NCBI GenBank assembly: GCA_900545165.1
Contig: UQYA01000007.1
Location: forward strand, 1-35,193
Source of the DNA: an uncultured Collinsella sp.
GTDB lineage: Bacteria > Actinomycetota > Coriobacteriia > Coriobacteriales > Coriobacteriaceae
DNA length: 35,193 nt
Direction: 5' to 3'
Positions 16,957 through 24,898 of this stretch are shown here, one piece after another. Below the pieces are notes generated by a model. That model saw only the letters and a list, made by a program, of their open reading frames with translations, did no database searches and had not been told where the DNA came from. The number at the start of each line of letters is the position of its first letter. The stretch's first letter is position 1. The position numbers and the translations under genes were made by a program.

Positions 16957-18147
16957 ATGAGTATCGTATTGTCACATACCACTGCAAAAGCGGTCTACCA
17001 GGCCGCGCATTCGGTGTCTGCGAAAGGCATCGAGTCCTGTAACCCTGCCGCGATTTACGGATCATGTCCCACCGGAACGCTCCTTGACGCAGCCGCAGAA
17101 TGGCTCACCAAACATGATGTTTCCCTCGACGCAAACGATTCCCTCGAGGTGATGGTGTTTGATCGCAGGAATGCGCACTATGCAATGAACTGTCAATGCC
17201 ACGTTTCTTCAAAACGATTCTCGAACTCACGCTTTATAGAGCTCAAAGATGGCATCTTCATTGTTGGCGTTGAGCTTTGCGCACTTCAGGCCGCCACCTA
17301 TCTTTCTTTTCGCGAACTAGTGGAGTACTACTTTGAACTGTGCGGCGCTTATTCCCTTGGAACCGACTCTTCCACCTCCTATACCGAGCGTTTCGCGCTC
17401 ACCTCGACCGAGAGGTTAAAGCAGTTCTTTAATTCCATTACCAGATGCGACGGTCTGGCCCTTGCCCGAAAGGCGATCCAATGTGTGCGCGACGGATGCC
17501 GGTCTCCCATGGAAACGGCATTTGTCATGATGCTAACGCTGCCCAAAAGCGAAGGAGGGCTTGGTATTAAGGGAATTGAGACCGATTACGAGGTGCAGGT
17601 CACCACTGCCGCAAAGAATCTCACGAGACGCAAAAAGTTCTTTATGGATGCGTATCTAAAGAAATCTCGCACAGACATTGAATACAACGGTTTTTATCAT
17701 GACGCGGAAGAAGACCGCGCCATCGATGAGGAGCGCAAGAATGCACTTGCGTCCATGGGGTACGGAATCATCACCGTCAGCCGTTATTCCTTTATGCATG
17801 CCAGCTCTTTTGTTAGGGTCATGGAAGCAATCCAGCGGAAAGAGGGCATACGCCCCTCGCGTCTGCCAAAAGACTTTCAAATCATGCAAGAGGACCTGAG
17901 ACAGTTTGTTCTCAGAAGGTTTATAAAAGAGAAAAAGCGAATTCAGAAGCAGCTTCGCCAGGATTCCAAAGAGCGTCAACGAATCGACCTCGAAAAAGCA
18001 ACACTCGAAGGCATCACGCTGGATGACCCGACAATTAATGAAGTTCCGACAATCGATGACATGCAGACTGTCGAATCCGACAACCCATCATTTGCCCAAA
18101 CAAGCAGCCTCACGCCCGAGGGCAGGGTCTTCGGGGCCGGAGACTAG
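16957..18147 (+). CDS. Orphan AbiEi/DUF559-like nuclease-fold protein
   Basis: A 396-residue protein without a named function. The N-terminal half (about residues 60-150) is laid out like AbiEi-type antitoxin C-terminal domains, including RFIELKDGIFIVGVELCAL and LSFRELVEYYFELCG. The middle to C-terminal part (about 180-300) resembles DUF559/Vsr-like PD-(D/E)XK nucleases: RSPMETAFVMML, MDAYLKKSRTDIEYNGFYHD with D, E and H, then ERKNALASMGYGIITVSRYSF. A charged tail follows (FIKEKKRIQKQLRQ, then acidic). No AbiEii nucleotidyltransferase toxin lies beside it. The DNA is less GC-rich than its neighbours and lacks a clear ribosome site, fitting acquired DNA. A role in defence is only a hypothesis. 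Confidence 0.55.
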   Translation: MSIVLSHTTAKAVYQAAHSVSAKGIESCNPAAIYGSCPTGTLLDAAAEWLTKHDVSLDANDSLEVMVFDRRNAHYAMNCQCHVSSKRFSNSRFIELKDGIFIVGVELCALQAATYLSFRELVEYYFELCGAYSLGTDSSTSYTERFALTSTERLKQFFNSITRCDGLALARKAIQCVRDGCRSPMETAFVMMLTLPKSEGGLGIKGIETDYEVQVTTAAKNLTRRKKFFMDAYLKKSRTDIEYNGFYHDAEEDRAIDEERKNALASMGYGIITVSRYSFMHASSFVRVMEAIQRKEGIRPSRLPKDFQIMQEDLRQFVLRRFIKEKKRIQKQLRQDSKERQRIDLEKATLEGITLDDPTINEVPTIDDMQTVESDNPSFAQTSSLTPEGRVFGAGD

Positions 18148-18156
18148 GCCGGCTAA

Positions 18157-18411
18157 CAAGGTGGGTACCCTAGCGACGTGCAAAATTGCGAGTATTCAGC
18201 AGGGTCGGGTGTCTATCACCCTCGAGTGGATCCAAATGTGGAGCGAAATCACTCTTGCGTGAGAGCGTTAGGCAACATTTGAGGAAGAACTCATCAGATT
18301 AACACCCTAAGATAACTTTTGAACTGCATTATATGACCTGCAATAAATTAGCGGACCCCCTATAGTTGCAGAATACTCCATTTTTTGCACGGCACGAGGG
18401 TACCCACCTTG
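18157..18411. mobile_element. 255-bp element with 45-bp terminal inverted repeats (MITE-like)
   Basis: The outer 15 bases (CAAGGTGGGTACCCT) are identical at both ends in inverted orientation. The full arms (18157-18201 and 18367-18411) match at 37 of 45 positions, with shared blocks CGTGCAAAA and GAGTATTC. The interior has no ORF of note. It starts 10 bp after the stop of the AbiEi/DUF559-like gene. I see no clear target-site duplication, so mobilisation by a transposase in trans is inferred from structure only. Confidence 0.65.
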
Positions 18412-18493
18412 GCATCGACTATCAAAAAACGCTCAGTCCGGGATCTCGTCCACTATTCCCCATCATTTTGTACAACGAATTACCTGAACGTCA

Positions 18494-18554
18494 TTGACAT
18501 ATGAACATGCACTCATATAATCGAAAGTAAATTATATGAGCGCATGTTCATATG
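18494..18554 (+). promoter_or_regulatory. arsR/smtB promoter with two operators
   Basis: A consensus promoter: TTGACA (18494-18499), 16-bp spacer, TATAAT (18516-18521). Operator O1 (18498-18520) fills the spacer, and O2 (18532-18554) lies just downstream of the start point. Both share the form TTATATGAG-N5-GTTCATATG, O1 being inverted, and differ at a single base. This is typical of repressors of the ArsR/SmtB family binding their own promoter. A third copy precedes the ATPase gene. Confidence 0.85.
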
Positions 18555-18567
18555 AAAGGATATTGCA

Positions 18568-18933
18568 ATGAGCATCCGCGTTGATGAAACGAAACTCGAC
18601 ATCGAGGCCACCGAACCCGCGATCCCGACCACCTGCTCGCCCGAGGACCTTCCCGACGAGGAGCTTCTCTACGACCTCGCCGACCTGTTCAAGGTCTTCA
18701 GCGACACCACGCGCATCAAGATCCTCTATGCCCTCATGGGCCGCGAGCTCTGCGTGGCAGACATCGCCGAAGCGACCGAAACCTCGCAGTCCGCGGTGTC
18801 GCACCAGCTGCGCACACTCAAGCAGTCGCACCTGGTTAAATTCCGGCGCGACGGGCGCAATATCCTCTACTCGCTCGCCGACGACCACGTCTACACCATG
18901 CTCAACCAAGGCATGAGCCACATCTGCGAATAG
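18568..18933 (+). CDS. ArsR/SmtB-family metal-sensing repressor
   Basis: A 121-residue winged-helix repressor. The HTH is CVADIAEATETSQSAVSHQLRTLKQ. The last helix carries D105-x-H107 and H118-x2-E121, the alpha-5 zinc site of SmtB/CzrA-type sensors; the alpha-3N cysteine pair of CadC is not evident, although ELCVADI has one Cys. Zinc binding would release the operators and de-repress efflux. GAAAGGA precedes the ATG. It is autoregulated through O1/O2 and probably also controls the ATPase through O3. Zinc, and perhaps cadmium or cobalt, is the likely ligand. Confidence 0.9.
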   Translation: MSIRVDETKLDIEATEPAIPTTCSPEDLPDEELLYDLADLFKVFSDTTRIKILYALMGRELCVADIAEATETSQSAVSHQLRTLKQSHLVKFRRDGRNILYSLADDHVYTMLNQGMSHICE

Positions 18934-18996
18934 CGACCAACCACGGTACCAGCGCGGCCTGCACCCAAGCCGCAGATACAGAGAAAGGAACCCACC

Positions 18997-19215
18997 ATGA
19001 AAAAGCAGTTTAAACTCGACGAGATCGACTGCGCCAACTGCGCGCGCGAGCTTCAGGACGAGCTGGCCAAGCTCGAGGGCGTCAAATCCGTGTCCGTCAA
19101 CTTTATGACCCAGAAGCTGACGCTCGAGGCCGATGATGCTGAGTTCGACGAGGTGCTCAACCGCGTTGTAGAGTTTACGGCCGACGCCGAGCCGGACTGC
19201 GAGATCATTCTCTAG
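18997..19215 (+). CDS. Stand-alone HMA metallochaperone
   Basis: A 72-residue heavy-metal-associated domain with the metal-binding loop DCANC (C12, C15), then the usual beta-alpha-beta-beta-alpha-beta pattern. It is acidic, as zinc/cadmium chaperones often are. It lies between the repressor and a P-type ATPase that has no N-terminal HMA domain of its own, so it may supply that function in trans. GAGAAAGGA is upstream. It is probably transcribed from the repressor promoter. Confidence 0.92.
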   Translation: MKKQFKLDEIDCANCARELQDELAKLEGVKSVSVNFMTQKLTLEADDAEFDEVLNRVVEFTADAEPDCEIIL

Positions 19216-19236
19216 CCCAGGTTTACGCCAACCTGC

Positions 19237-19259
19237 AAGGCCGCGATTGCCGCGGCCTT
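19237..19259 (+). terminator. Weak hairpin before the ATPase promoter
   Basis: A perfect 9-bp stem AAGGCCGCG (19237-19245) with 19251-19259, followed only by TTTGC. It may reduce read-through into the ATPase gene, consistent with that gene having its own operator. Confidence 0.45.
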
Positions 19260-19270
19260 TGCTCGCGAAA

Positions 19271-19293
19271 TTATATGAGCGAGTGTTCATACA
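19271..19293 (+). promoter_or_regulatory. Third ArsR/SmtB operator (O3), upstream of the ATPase
   Basis: TTATATGAG-CGAGT-GTTCATACA matches O1 and O2 over nearly the whole 23 bp and ends 22 bp before the ATPase ATG. It indicates that the repressor controls the exporter directly. TACATT just after the core may be part of the -10 region. Confidence 0.8.
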
Positions 19294-19315
19294 TTCAAAT
19301 GGGAGGATACGAGTC

Positions 19316-21268
19316 ATGGCCACCGCCGACCCCAAGAAGAAAAAGAAGAAGCGCAAGAAGAAAGAGTCACTCGAGCATAAGCGCAACCGCATCCTGGTAG
19401 CGCTGGGCATTTTTGCCGTGGTGTACGCCCTCGATGAGCTCGGCACCCTCACTGCCGCATTCGGCACCCCGGGCGACATCTACGCCAGCTTTGTGCTGTT
19501 CCTCGTGCCGTTTTTGATTGCCGGCTACGACGTACTGCAAAAGGCATTCAATAACATCCGCCGCGGCAAGGCCTTCGACGAGAGTTTCCTTATGGCAGTC
19601 GCGACCATCGGCGCGTTTGCCATGGTGCTCTTCCCCGATACCGACCCGCACATGGCCGAAGGCGCCGCCGTCATGCTGTTCTACCAGGTCGGCGAGCTGT
19701 TCCAGGCATACGCCGTGGGCAAAAGCCGTAAATCGATCAGCGCCATGATGGACATCGCACCCGACTACGCCAACGTCGAGCAACCCGACGGCACGCTCGA
19801 ACAGGTCTTCCCCGATGACATCGCCGTCGGCACCGTGATTGTGGTCAAGCCCGGCGAGCGCGTGCCCATCGACGGCGTCATCGTCGAAGGCGAAACCCAG
19901 CTCGACACCGCCGCCCTTACCGGTGAGTCGGTCCCCCGCCCGGCCAAAACCGGAGACGATATCATCAGCGGCTGCATCAACATGACGGGGCTCATCCACG
20001 TGCGCACCACCAAGCCCTTTGGCGAGTCCACCGTCGCGCGCGTCCTGGAGCTCGTAGAAAACGCCAGCGAAAAGAAGGCGCGCACCGAGAACTTCATCAC
20101 GCGCTTTGCCCGCATCTACACGCCCGCCGTCACCGGCGCTGCCGCGGTACTCGCGCTCGGCGGCGGCTTGGTCACCGGCGCCTGGTCCGACTGGATCCTG
20201 CGCGGCCTGACTTTCCTGGTCGTCAGCTGCCCGTGCGCGCTCGTGATCAGCGTCCCGCTCAGCTTCTTTGGCGGCATCGGCGGCGCGTCCAAGCTGGGCG
20301 TTCTCATCAAGGGTTCTAACTACCTCGAGACGCTCGCCGACGTGGACACCGTCGTCTTTGACAAGACGGGCACCCTCACCAACGGCACGTTCTCGGTGGT
20401 CGCGGTACACCCCGAGGCCGGCTATACCGAGCAGTCGTTGCTCGAAGTCGCAGCCCTTGCTGAGTCGTTCTCCGATCACCCCATCGCGCAGTCCGTACGT
20501 GTCGCCTACCAGGGCGAGGTCGACCCCAAGCGCGTTAGCAACTCCGCCAACGACGCGGGCCACGGCGTGACGGCAACCATCGACGGCAAGCACGTCGTCG
20601 TTGGCAACGCAAAGATGCTCGCCGCGGCCGGAGTCGAAGCGCCCGATTGCGAGGTCGTCGGCACCATCCTCCACGTGCTAGTCGATGGCATCTATGCCGG
20701 CCACATTGTAATTGCCGACACCATAAAGGCCGATGCAGAGCAGACGATCCGCGACCTGCACGCCGCCGGCGTCAAGCGCACCGTCATGCTCACGGGCGAC
20801 CGCGAGGAAGTGGCTGCTGCGGTGGCCAAGCGGCTGGGGCTCGACGAGTTCCACGCGCAGCTGCTGCCGGGCGATAAGGTCGAGCGCGTCGAGGCGCTGC
20901 TTGCAACCGAGAGTGGCAAGGGCAAGCTCGCCTTTGTGGGCGACGGCATCAACGACGCGCCCGTGCTTACGCGCGCCGATGTGGGCATTGCCATGGGCGC
21001 TATGGGTTCTGACGCTGCGATCGAGGCCGCCGATGTCGTGCTCATGGACGACAAGCCGTCCAACATTTCCCGCGCGATCCGCGTGGCACGCAAGACCATG
21101 ACGATCGTCTGGCAGAACATCATCTTTGCGCTGGGCGTTAAGCTGCTGATCCTTGTGCTGGCAGCGCTGGGCATCGCCAACATGTGGCTTGCCGTGTTCG
21201 GCGACGTAGGCGTGGCGATCATCGCCATCCTGAACGCCATGCGCGCGATGGGTGTCAAGAACTTGTAG
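19316..21268 (+). CDS. P1B-type Zn/Cd/Pb-exporting ATPase
   Basis: A 650-residue metal-translocating P-type ATPase. It has the transmembrane metal site VSCPCALVISVP (CPC at 305-307), the phosphorylation loop FDKTGTLT (D349), the hinge GDGINDAPVL (542 onward) and the actuator segment LTGESVPRP. The CPC and SVPLSFFGGIG context are of the ZntA/CadA (P1B-2) class. There is no N-terminal HMA domain; instead residues 6-15 are a run of Lys/Arg (KKKKKKRKKK) that could interact with the membrane or with the acidic chaperone next door. ATG 19316 is chosen since GGGAGGA precedes it and the longer frame would run through O3. It ends the module before a large palindrome. Confidence 0.93.
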   Translation: MATADPKKKKKKRKKKESLEHKRNRILVALGIFAVVYALDELGTLTAAFGTPGDIYASFVLFLVPFLIAGYDVLQKAFNNIRRGKAFDESFLMAVATIGAFAMVLFPDTDPHMAEGAAVMLFYQVGELFQAYAVGKSRKSISAMMDIAPDYANVEQPDGTLEQVFPDDIAVGTVIVVKPGERVPIDGVIVEGETQLDTAALTGESVPRPAKTGDDIISGCINMTGLIHVRTTKPFGESTVARVLELVENASEKKARTENFITRFARIYTPAVTGAAAVLALGGGLVTGAWSDWILRGLTFLVVSCPCALVISVPLSFFGGIGGASKLGVLIKGSNYLETLADVDTVVFDKTGTLTNGTFSVVAVHPEAGYTEQSLLEVAALAESFSDHPIAQSVRVAYQGEVDPKRVSNSANDAGHGVTATIDGKHVVVGNAKMLAAAGVEAPDCEVVGTILHVLVDGIYAGHIVIADTIKADAEQTIRDLHAAGVKRTVMLTGDREEVAAAVAKRLGLDEFHAQLLPGDKVERVEALLATESGKGKLAFVGDGINDAPVLTRADVGIAMGAMGSDAAIEAADVVLMDDKPSNISRAIRVARKTMTIVWQNIIFALGVKLLILVLAALGIANMWLAVFGDVGVAIIAILNAMRAMGVKNL

Positions 21269-21284
21269 CGTTCGTGGGCTGTCC

Positions 21285-21413
21285 GGCCGGGGCCGGGCTT
21301 GGTTTTGAAAACGTCCTCGACCAATGAAGTGCCCCCGTTCTGCTCCTTCGGAGCTACGAACGGGGGCACTTCTGGTCTGCGGAATGTTTTCAAAACCAAG
21401 CCCGGCCCCGGCC
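21285..21413. repeat. 129-bp near-perfect palindrome between convergent genes
   Basis: Nested arms: outer 28 bp exact (21285-21312 with 21386-21413), GACCA with TGGTC (21319-21323/21373-21377), then an exact 15-bp GAAGTGCCCCCGTTC pair (21326-21340 with 21358-21372), and a tiny GCTCC-TTC-GGAGC tip. It sits between zntA-like and dtxR-like genes that face each other. No T-run follows, so it is not a simple terminator. It could block read-through in both directions or be a palindromic mobile repeat. Confidence 0.85.
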
Positions 21414-21491
21414 TGCGGTAACGTTGCTGGCGGTTCTTGGGCATCGCTTGCTGGCGGGGTTCCTTGTCTGAGTTGGACTTAGTTGGCGGGG

Positions 21492-21869
21492 CTACTGGTC
21501 CCGGTCGCTGTCCCGTCCCAGCATCGACCTTAGCTTCTCGAAGCTCTCCTCGCTCAGGCAATGCTCCATGTGGCAGCCCTCTTGCGAGGCAACCTCGGGC
21601 GCAACGCCGGCATCCTCTAGCAGCCCCACAAAAAAGCAATGGCGCTCCCACATTTGACGGGCAACCTCAAGACCGCGTTCCGTCAGATGCACATCGCGTT
21701 TGCCCATCTCCACGTAGCCGTTGCTCTCCAGGGTCGCCATGGCCTTGGAGACGCTTGCCTTGGTCACACCCAAGTATTCGGCGACGTCGATTGAGCGTAC
21801 CGTGCCTTGGTGCTGCGACAGCACGTAGATCGATTCGAGATAGTCTTCTCCGGATTCACGCAGGGCCAT
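21492..21869 (-). CDS. DtxR/MntR-family metalloregulator
   Basis: A 125-residue repressor with an N-terminal winged HTH (SIDVAEYLGVTKASVSKAMATLESNGYV) and a metal-binding/dimerisation helix set (ERHCFF, then EGCHMEHCLSEESF), as in MntR and IdeR. It lacks the C-terminal SH3-like domain, so it is the short MntR-like type. It likely senses Mn2+ or Fe2+. Its upstream region has repeated GGCTAACTTTT and GGGCAACTTTT segments on the minus strand that may be its own operators. It is convergent with the zinc-efflux module but may control the exporter at 14370-15464. Confidence 0.85.
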   Translation of the reverse strand: MALRESGEDYLESIYVLSQHQGTVRSIDVAEYLGVTKASVSKAMATLESNGYVEMGKRDVHLTERGLEVARQMWERHCFFVGLLEDAGVAPEVASQEGCHMEHCLSEESFEKLRSMLGRDSDRDQ

Positions 21870-22007
21870 GGGCCGCCTTTCGCGATGGCTTCTAGTTAGC
21901 CTTTAGATACTTTTGCTTGATTTACTTTACCGCAAAAGTTGCCCATGTCTTACTACTTTGCCTAAAAGTTAGCCGTGTTTCACAAAACGTGCGGGACGAA
22001 AACAAAA

Positions 22008-22035
22008 TGGGGACGCTCCTCAAGGAGTGTCCCCA
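22008..22035. repeat. GGGGAC palindrome
   Basis: A nearly perfect palindrome: GGGGACGCTCCT (22009-22020) with AGGAGTGTCCCC (22023-22034), one G-T wobble and a 2-base centre. The stem matches the arm at 1288-1327. It precedes the HAD gene stop on the minus strand, without a T-run. Confidence 0.75.
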
Positions 22036-22057
22036 GGTGCCGGGTACCGGCCCGCAG

Positions 22058-22828
22058 CTAGATCAGGCCAAAGTGCTTCGCGGCGTTGTAGATGCCGTCA
22101 TCGTCTACGGCGGTCGTAACGTAGGTCGCTGCGGCCTTTACGGTCTCCTGCGCGTTGCCCATGGCCACGCTTGTGCCCACGGCCGAGAACATCGACAGGT
22201 CGTTCTCGCCGTCGCCAAAGGCGATCGCCTCGCTCGCATCGATGCCTAGGCGCTCCAGCGTCGCCGCCACGCCCAGGTTCTTACCGCCGTTGGCCGGAAT
22301 AATATCGCAGAACAGATCACACCAGCGCGTAGTGAGCGAATGCGACACCGCATCGGTCACGATATGCTCGTCGGCCGGATCCACAAAGGCGCAGAACTGG
22401 TAAACCGGCGCATCGAAGGCATGGTCAAACGGCTCCTCGTGGTAGACGATTCCCGCGTTGCTACCGGCCGTCACCACGCGCTCGGACAGGCGGTTCACAA
22501 ACGAGTTCTCGCCCTGCATGCACAGTGAGTCGTAGCGCCCCTGCGCCACCTGGTCCACAATCACCGCAACGTCGTCCGGATCGATCGGGCAGCTGCGGTA
22601 GACGCCCTTGGCATCAAAACAGTGCTGGCCCGAAAGCGTAATGTACGCATCCCAGCCCAGGTCGAACAGCCAGTCCGGCATCTGGTAGGTCGGACGGCCC
22701 GTGGCGATCACGCACGCAATCCCCTGCTCGCGAAAGCTGTCGAGCACCTGCTGCGCCGACGCCGGAATCCGGTGGGTCTTAAAGCTCAGCAGCGTACCGT
22801 CGATATCGAAAAACGCGGCTTTGATCAT
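22058..22828 (-). CDS. Cof-type HAD-superfamily hydrolase (IIB)
   Basis: A 256-residue phosphatase with the nucleophile motif FFDIDGTLL (first Asp), IATGRP as motif II, a GGKNLGVAATLERLG lysine segment, and AFGDGENDLSMF as motif IV. The cap domain between about 85 and 180 is type IIB (Cof/YidA-like). These enzymes dephosphorylate sugar phosphates or other phosphometabolites. GAGGAG precedes ATG 22828. It lies 6 bp after the stop of the Uup-like gene, so the two are co-transcribed. Confidence 0.9.
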   Translation of the reverse strand: MIKAAFFDIDGTLLSFKTHRIPASAQQVLDSFREQGIACVIATGRPTYQMPDWLFDLGWDAYITLSGQHCFDAKGVYRSCPIDPDDVAVIVDQVAQGRYDSLCMQGENSFVNRLSERVVTAGSNAGIVYHEEPFDHAFDAPVYQFCAFVDPADEHIVTDAVSHSLTTRWCDLFCDIIPANGGKNLGVAATLERLGIDASEAIAFGDGENDLSMFSAVGTSVAMGNAQETVKAAATYVTTAVDDDGIYNAAKHFGLI

Positions 22829-22834
22829 TCTCGC

Positions 22835-24694
22835 CTACTCCTCGCCCTCGAGCTTTTCGCTCGCCTCGAGCCACGCCATCTCCAGCTCGTCCATGGCGGC
22901 GTGAGCCTCGTCGATCTTTGCCTGCTGCTCGCCGAGCGCCGTGTAGTTGGTGGGATCGACCTGGGCCATGGCGGCCTCGGCCTCCTCCACGCGGGTGCGC
23001 TGCGTCTCCATCTTGCGCTCGAGCGAACTCACCTCGCGGCGGAGCTTCTGGCGTTCGGCGTTGGAAAGGCCATTGGGCTGGCCACTCGACTTGGGCTTTT
23101 CGGCCGCAGCCGCCGCGGCACCGGTGTCAAACGTGCCGGTCTTGGCACTCGGCGCGCCCACGGGCTCGCCCTCAGCGGTGGCGTTGCACAGGCGCAGGTA
23201 CTGGTCGACGCCGCCGGGCATATGCGTCAGGTGACCGTCGAGCAGCGCCCACTGTTGGTCGGTCACGCGCTCCATCAAGAAGCGGTCGTGCGTCACCAGA
23301 ATCAGCGTGCCGGGCCAGCCGTCGAGCAGGTCCTCGACAATCGCGAGCATGTCGGTATCCAGGTCGTTGCCCGGCTCGTCCAGGATGAGCACGTTGGGCT
23401 CGTCCAGAATCGTCAGCAACAGCGACAGGCGACGGCGCTGGCCGCCCGAAAGATCGCCGATGCGGCTCCAGAGCTGCTGCGTCGTAAAGCCCAGACGCTC
23501 GCAGAGCTTCTCGGGCGAAGTCTCCTTGCCGTCGATGACGTAGTACTTCTTATAGTTGCCGAGCACCTCGCGGATCGTGTCGCCCATGTAGGGCTTGAGC
23601 TCCTCGAGCTGCTGCGACAGCACGCCAAAGCGCACTGTCTGGCCAATCTTCACGCGGCCGCGCGTGGGTTCAATCTTGCCCTGGATCACGTCGAGCAGCG
23701 TCGACTTACCGGCGCCGTTCTCGCCCAAAAGGCCATAGCGGTCGCCCGCACCAATGAGCCAGGTCACATCGGTGAGCACCTGCTTGGGCGCGCCGTCGGT
23801 ATCGGCATAGCCGGCATCCACGTCGACCACATCGATAACCTGCTTGCCCAAGCGGCTCACGGCCAAGCGCTTGAGCTCCAGCTCGTCACGCACGGGCGGC
23901 ACGTCGGCGATCAGCTCACGAGCGGCATCCACGCGAAACTTGGGCTTGGTGGAACGAGCCTGGGCACCGCGGCTCAGCCACGCGAGCTCCTTGCGCGCCA
24001 TGTTGCGACGGCGCTCCTCGGTAACCGCGGCCATGCGGTCGCGCTCTACGCGCTGCAGGATGTAGGCCGAATAGCCGCCCTCGAAGGGATCGACCTGGCC
24101 GTCGTGGACCTCCCACATGCTGGTGCAGACCTCGTCCAAGAACCAGCGGTCGTGCGTGACCACGAGCATGGCGCCCTGACCGCGCTGCCAGCGGGCCTTA
24201 AGGTGACGCGCGAGCCAGTTGATGGTGCGCATGTCCAGGTGGTTGGTGGGCTCGTCGAGCATGAGCACGTCGTAGTCACCAATCAGCAGGCGCGCGAGGT
24301 CCACGCGACGGCGCTGGCCGCCCGAAAGCTCGCCAACCGTGCCCTCCCAGGGCACATCGCTAATAAGACCGGCGAGAATCTGGCGCGTGCGGGGGCTCGA
24401 CGCCCACTCGTACTCAGGCGTGTCGCCCACAACGGCATGATGCACGGTATCGGTGTCGACAAGCTGGTCCTTTTGGCCGAGCAGACCAATCGTGGTGCCG
24501 CGACGGTGCGTCACGCGGCCGTCGTCGGGCTCCAGCGTGCCGGCGAGCACGCTCAGCAGCGTCGACTTGCCGTCGCCGTTTTTGCCGACAATACCAATGC
24601 GGTCGCCCTCGCCCACGCCGAGCGTCACGCTATCGAAAATATGCTTGGTGGGAAACTCTAGGCTGACGGAATCGCATCCCAAAAGAATCGCCAT
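22835..24694 (-). CDS. uup: ABC-F protein, Uup-like
   Basis: A 619-residue cytosolic protein with two ABC ATPase domains and no membrane helices. It has Walker A GKNGDGKS (37-44) and GENGAGKS (about 324-331), signatures LSGGQRRRVDLARLL and LSGGQRRRLSLLLTI, and Walker B LDEPTNHLD and LDEPGNDLD. A C-terminal coiled-coil region (about 540-619, rich in E, K and Q) matches the Uup type. ABC-F proteins act on the ribosome or on DNA-related processes; Uup is tied to ribosome assembly and branched DNA. ATG 24694 has AAGGAG upstream, and the longer frame before it lies in a repeat. The name is by resemblance only. Confidence 0.83.
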   Translation of the reverse strand: MAILLGCDSVSLEFPTKHIFDSVTLGVGEGDRIGIVGKNGDGKSTLLSVLAGTLEPDDGRVTHRRGTTIGLLGQKDQLVDTDTVHHAVVGDTPEYEWASSPRTRQILAGLISDVPWEGTVGELSGGQRRRVDLARLLIGDYDVLMLDEPTNHLDMRTINWLARHLKARWQRGQGAMLVVTHDRWFLDEVCTSMWEVHDGQVDPFEGGYSAYILQRVERDRMAAVTEERRRNMARKELAWLSRGAQARSTKPKFRVDAARELIADVPPVRDELELKRLAVSRLGKQVIDVVDVDAGYADTDGAPKQVLTDVTWLIGAGDRYGLLGENGAGKSTLLDVIQGKIEPTRGRVKIGQTVRFGVLSQQLEELKPYMGDTIREVLGNYKKYYVIDGKETSPEKLCERLGFTTQQLWSRIGDLSGGQRRRLSLLLTILDEPNVLILDEPGNDLDTDMLAIVEDLLDGWPGTLILVTHDRFLMERVTDQQWALLDGHLTHMPGGVDQYLRLCNATAEGEPVGAPSAKTGTFDTGAAAAAAEKPKSSGQPNGLSNAERQKLRREVSSLERKMETQRTRVEEAEAAMAQVDPTNYTALGEQQAKIDEAHAAMDELEMAWLEASEKLEGEE

Positions 24695-24754
24695 ATGCCC
24701 TGCTCCTTCGTAGAAATTCAACGTTGTCCATGATAGCAGCGAGCCCCACCCCAA

Positions 24755-24789
24755 ACCACCACGAAGGCGCCTGTCCCCTTTGTGGTGGT
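24755..24789. repeat. Palindrome family A, copy 2 (inverted)
   Basis: ACCACCACGAAGG (24755-24767) pairs with CCTTTGTGGTGGT (24777-24789) with a single G-T wobble. Read on the minus strand the core is AAAGGGGACAGG, the same as the element at 12204-12238. Confidence 0.85.
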
Positions 24790-24806
24790 CGTTTCGGTCG
24801 CAGAGC

Positions 24807-24842
24807 AAAAGGCGGGCCATCTCCCACAAGAGATGACCCGCC
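24807..24842 (-). terminator. Rho-independent terminator of the pst operon
   Basis: On the minus strand GGCGGGTCATCTC (24842-24830) pairs with GAGATGGCCCGCC (24823-24811) with one wobble, followed by TTTT. It lies about 57 bp after pstB, indicating that the operon ends without phoU. Confidence 0.85.
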
Positions 24843-24898
24843 TCTCCAATCAGTCCCGCGGCAACCGTGGCCGCCGCGGGCCTCAAGCATGTCCCGGA

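Noticed and set aside
19247..19315. Longer start for the P1B ATPase
   Set aside because: It would place the zinc operator inside the coding region and has no ribosome site, unlike ATG 19316.
21424..21457. Two TTGCTGGCGG direct copies
   Set aside because: Only two 10-bp copies 24 bp apart; too little to support a functional repeat.
22622..24661. 679-codon ORF opposite the Uup-like gene
   Set aside because: High-GC antisense shadow; the Walker and signature motifs are on the minus strand.
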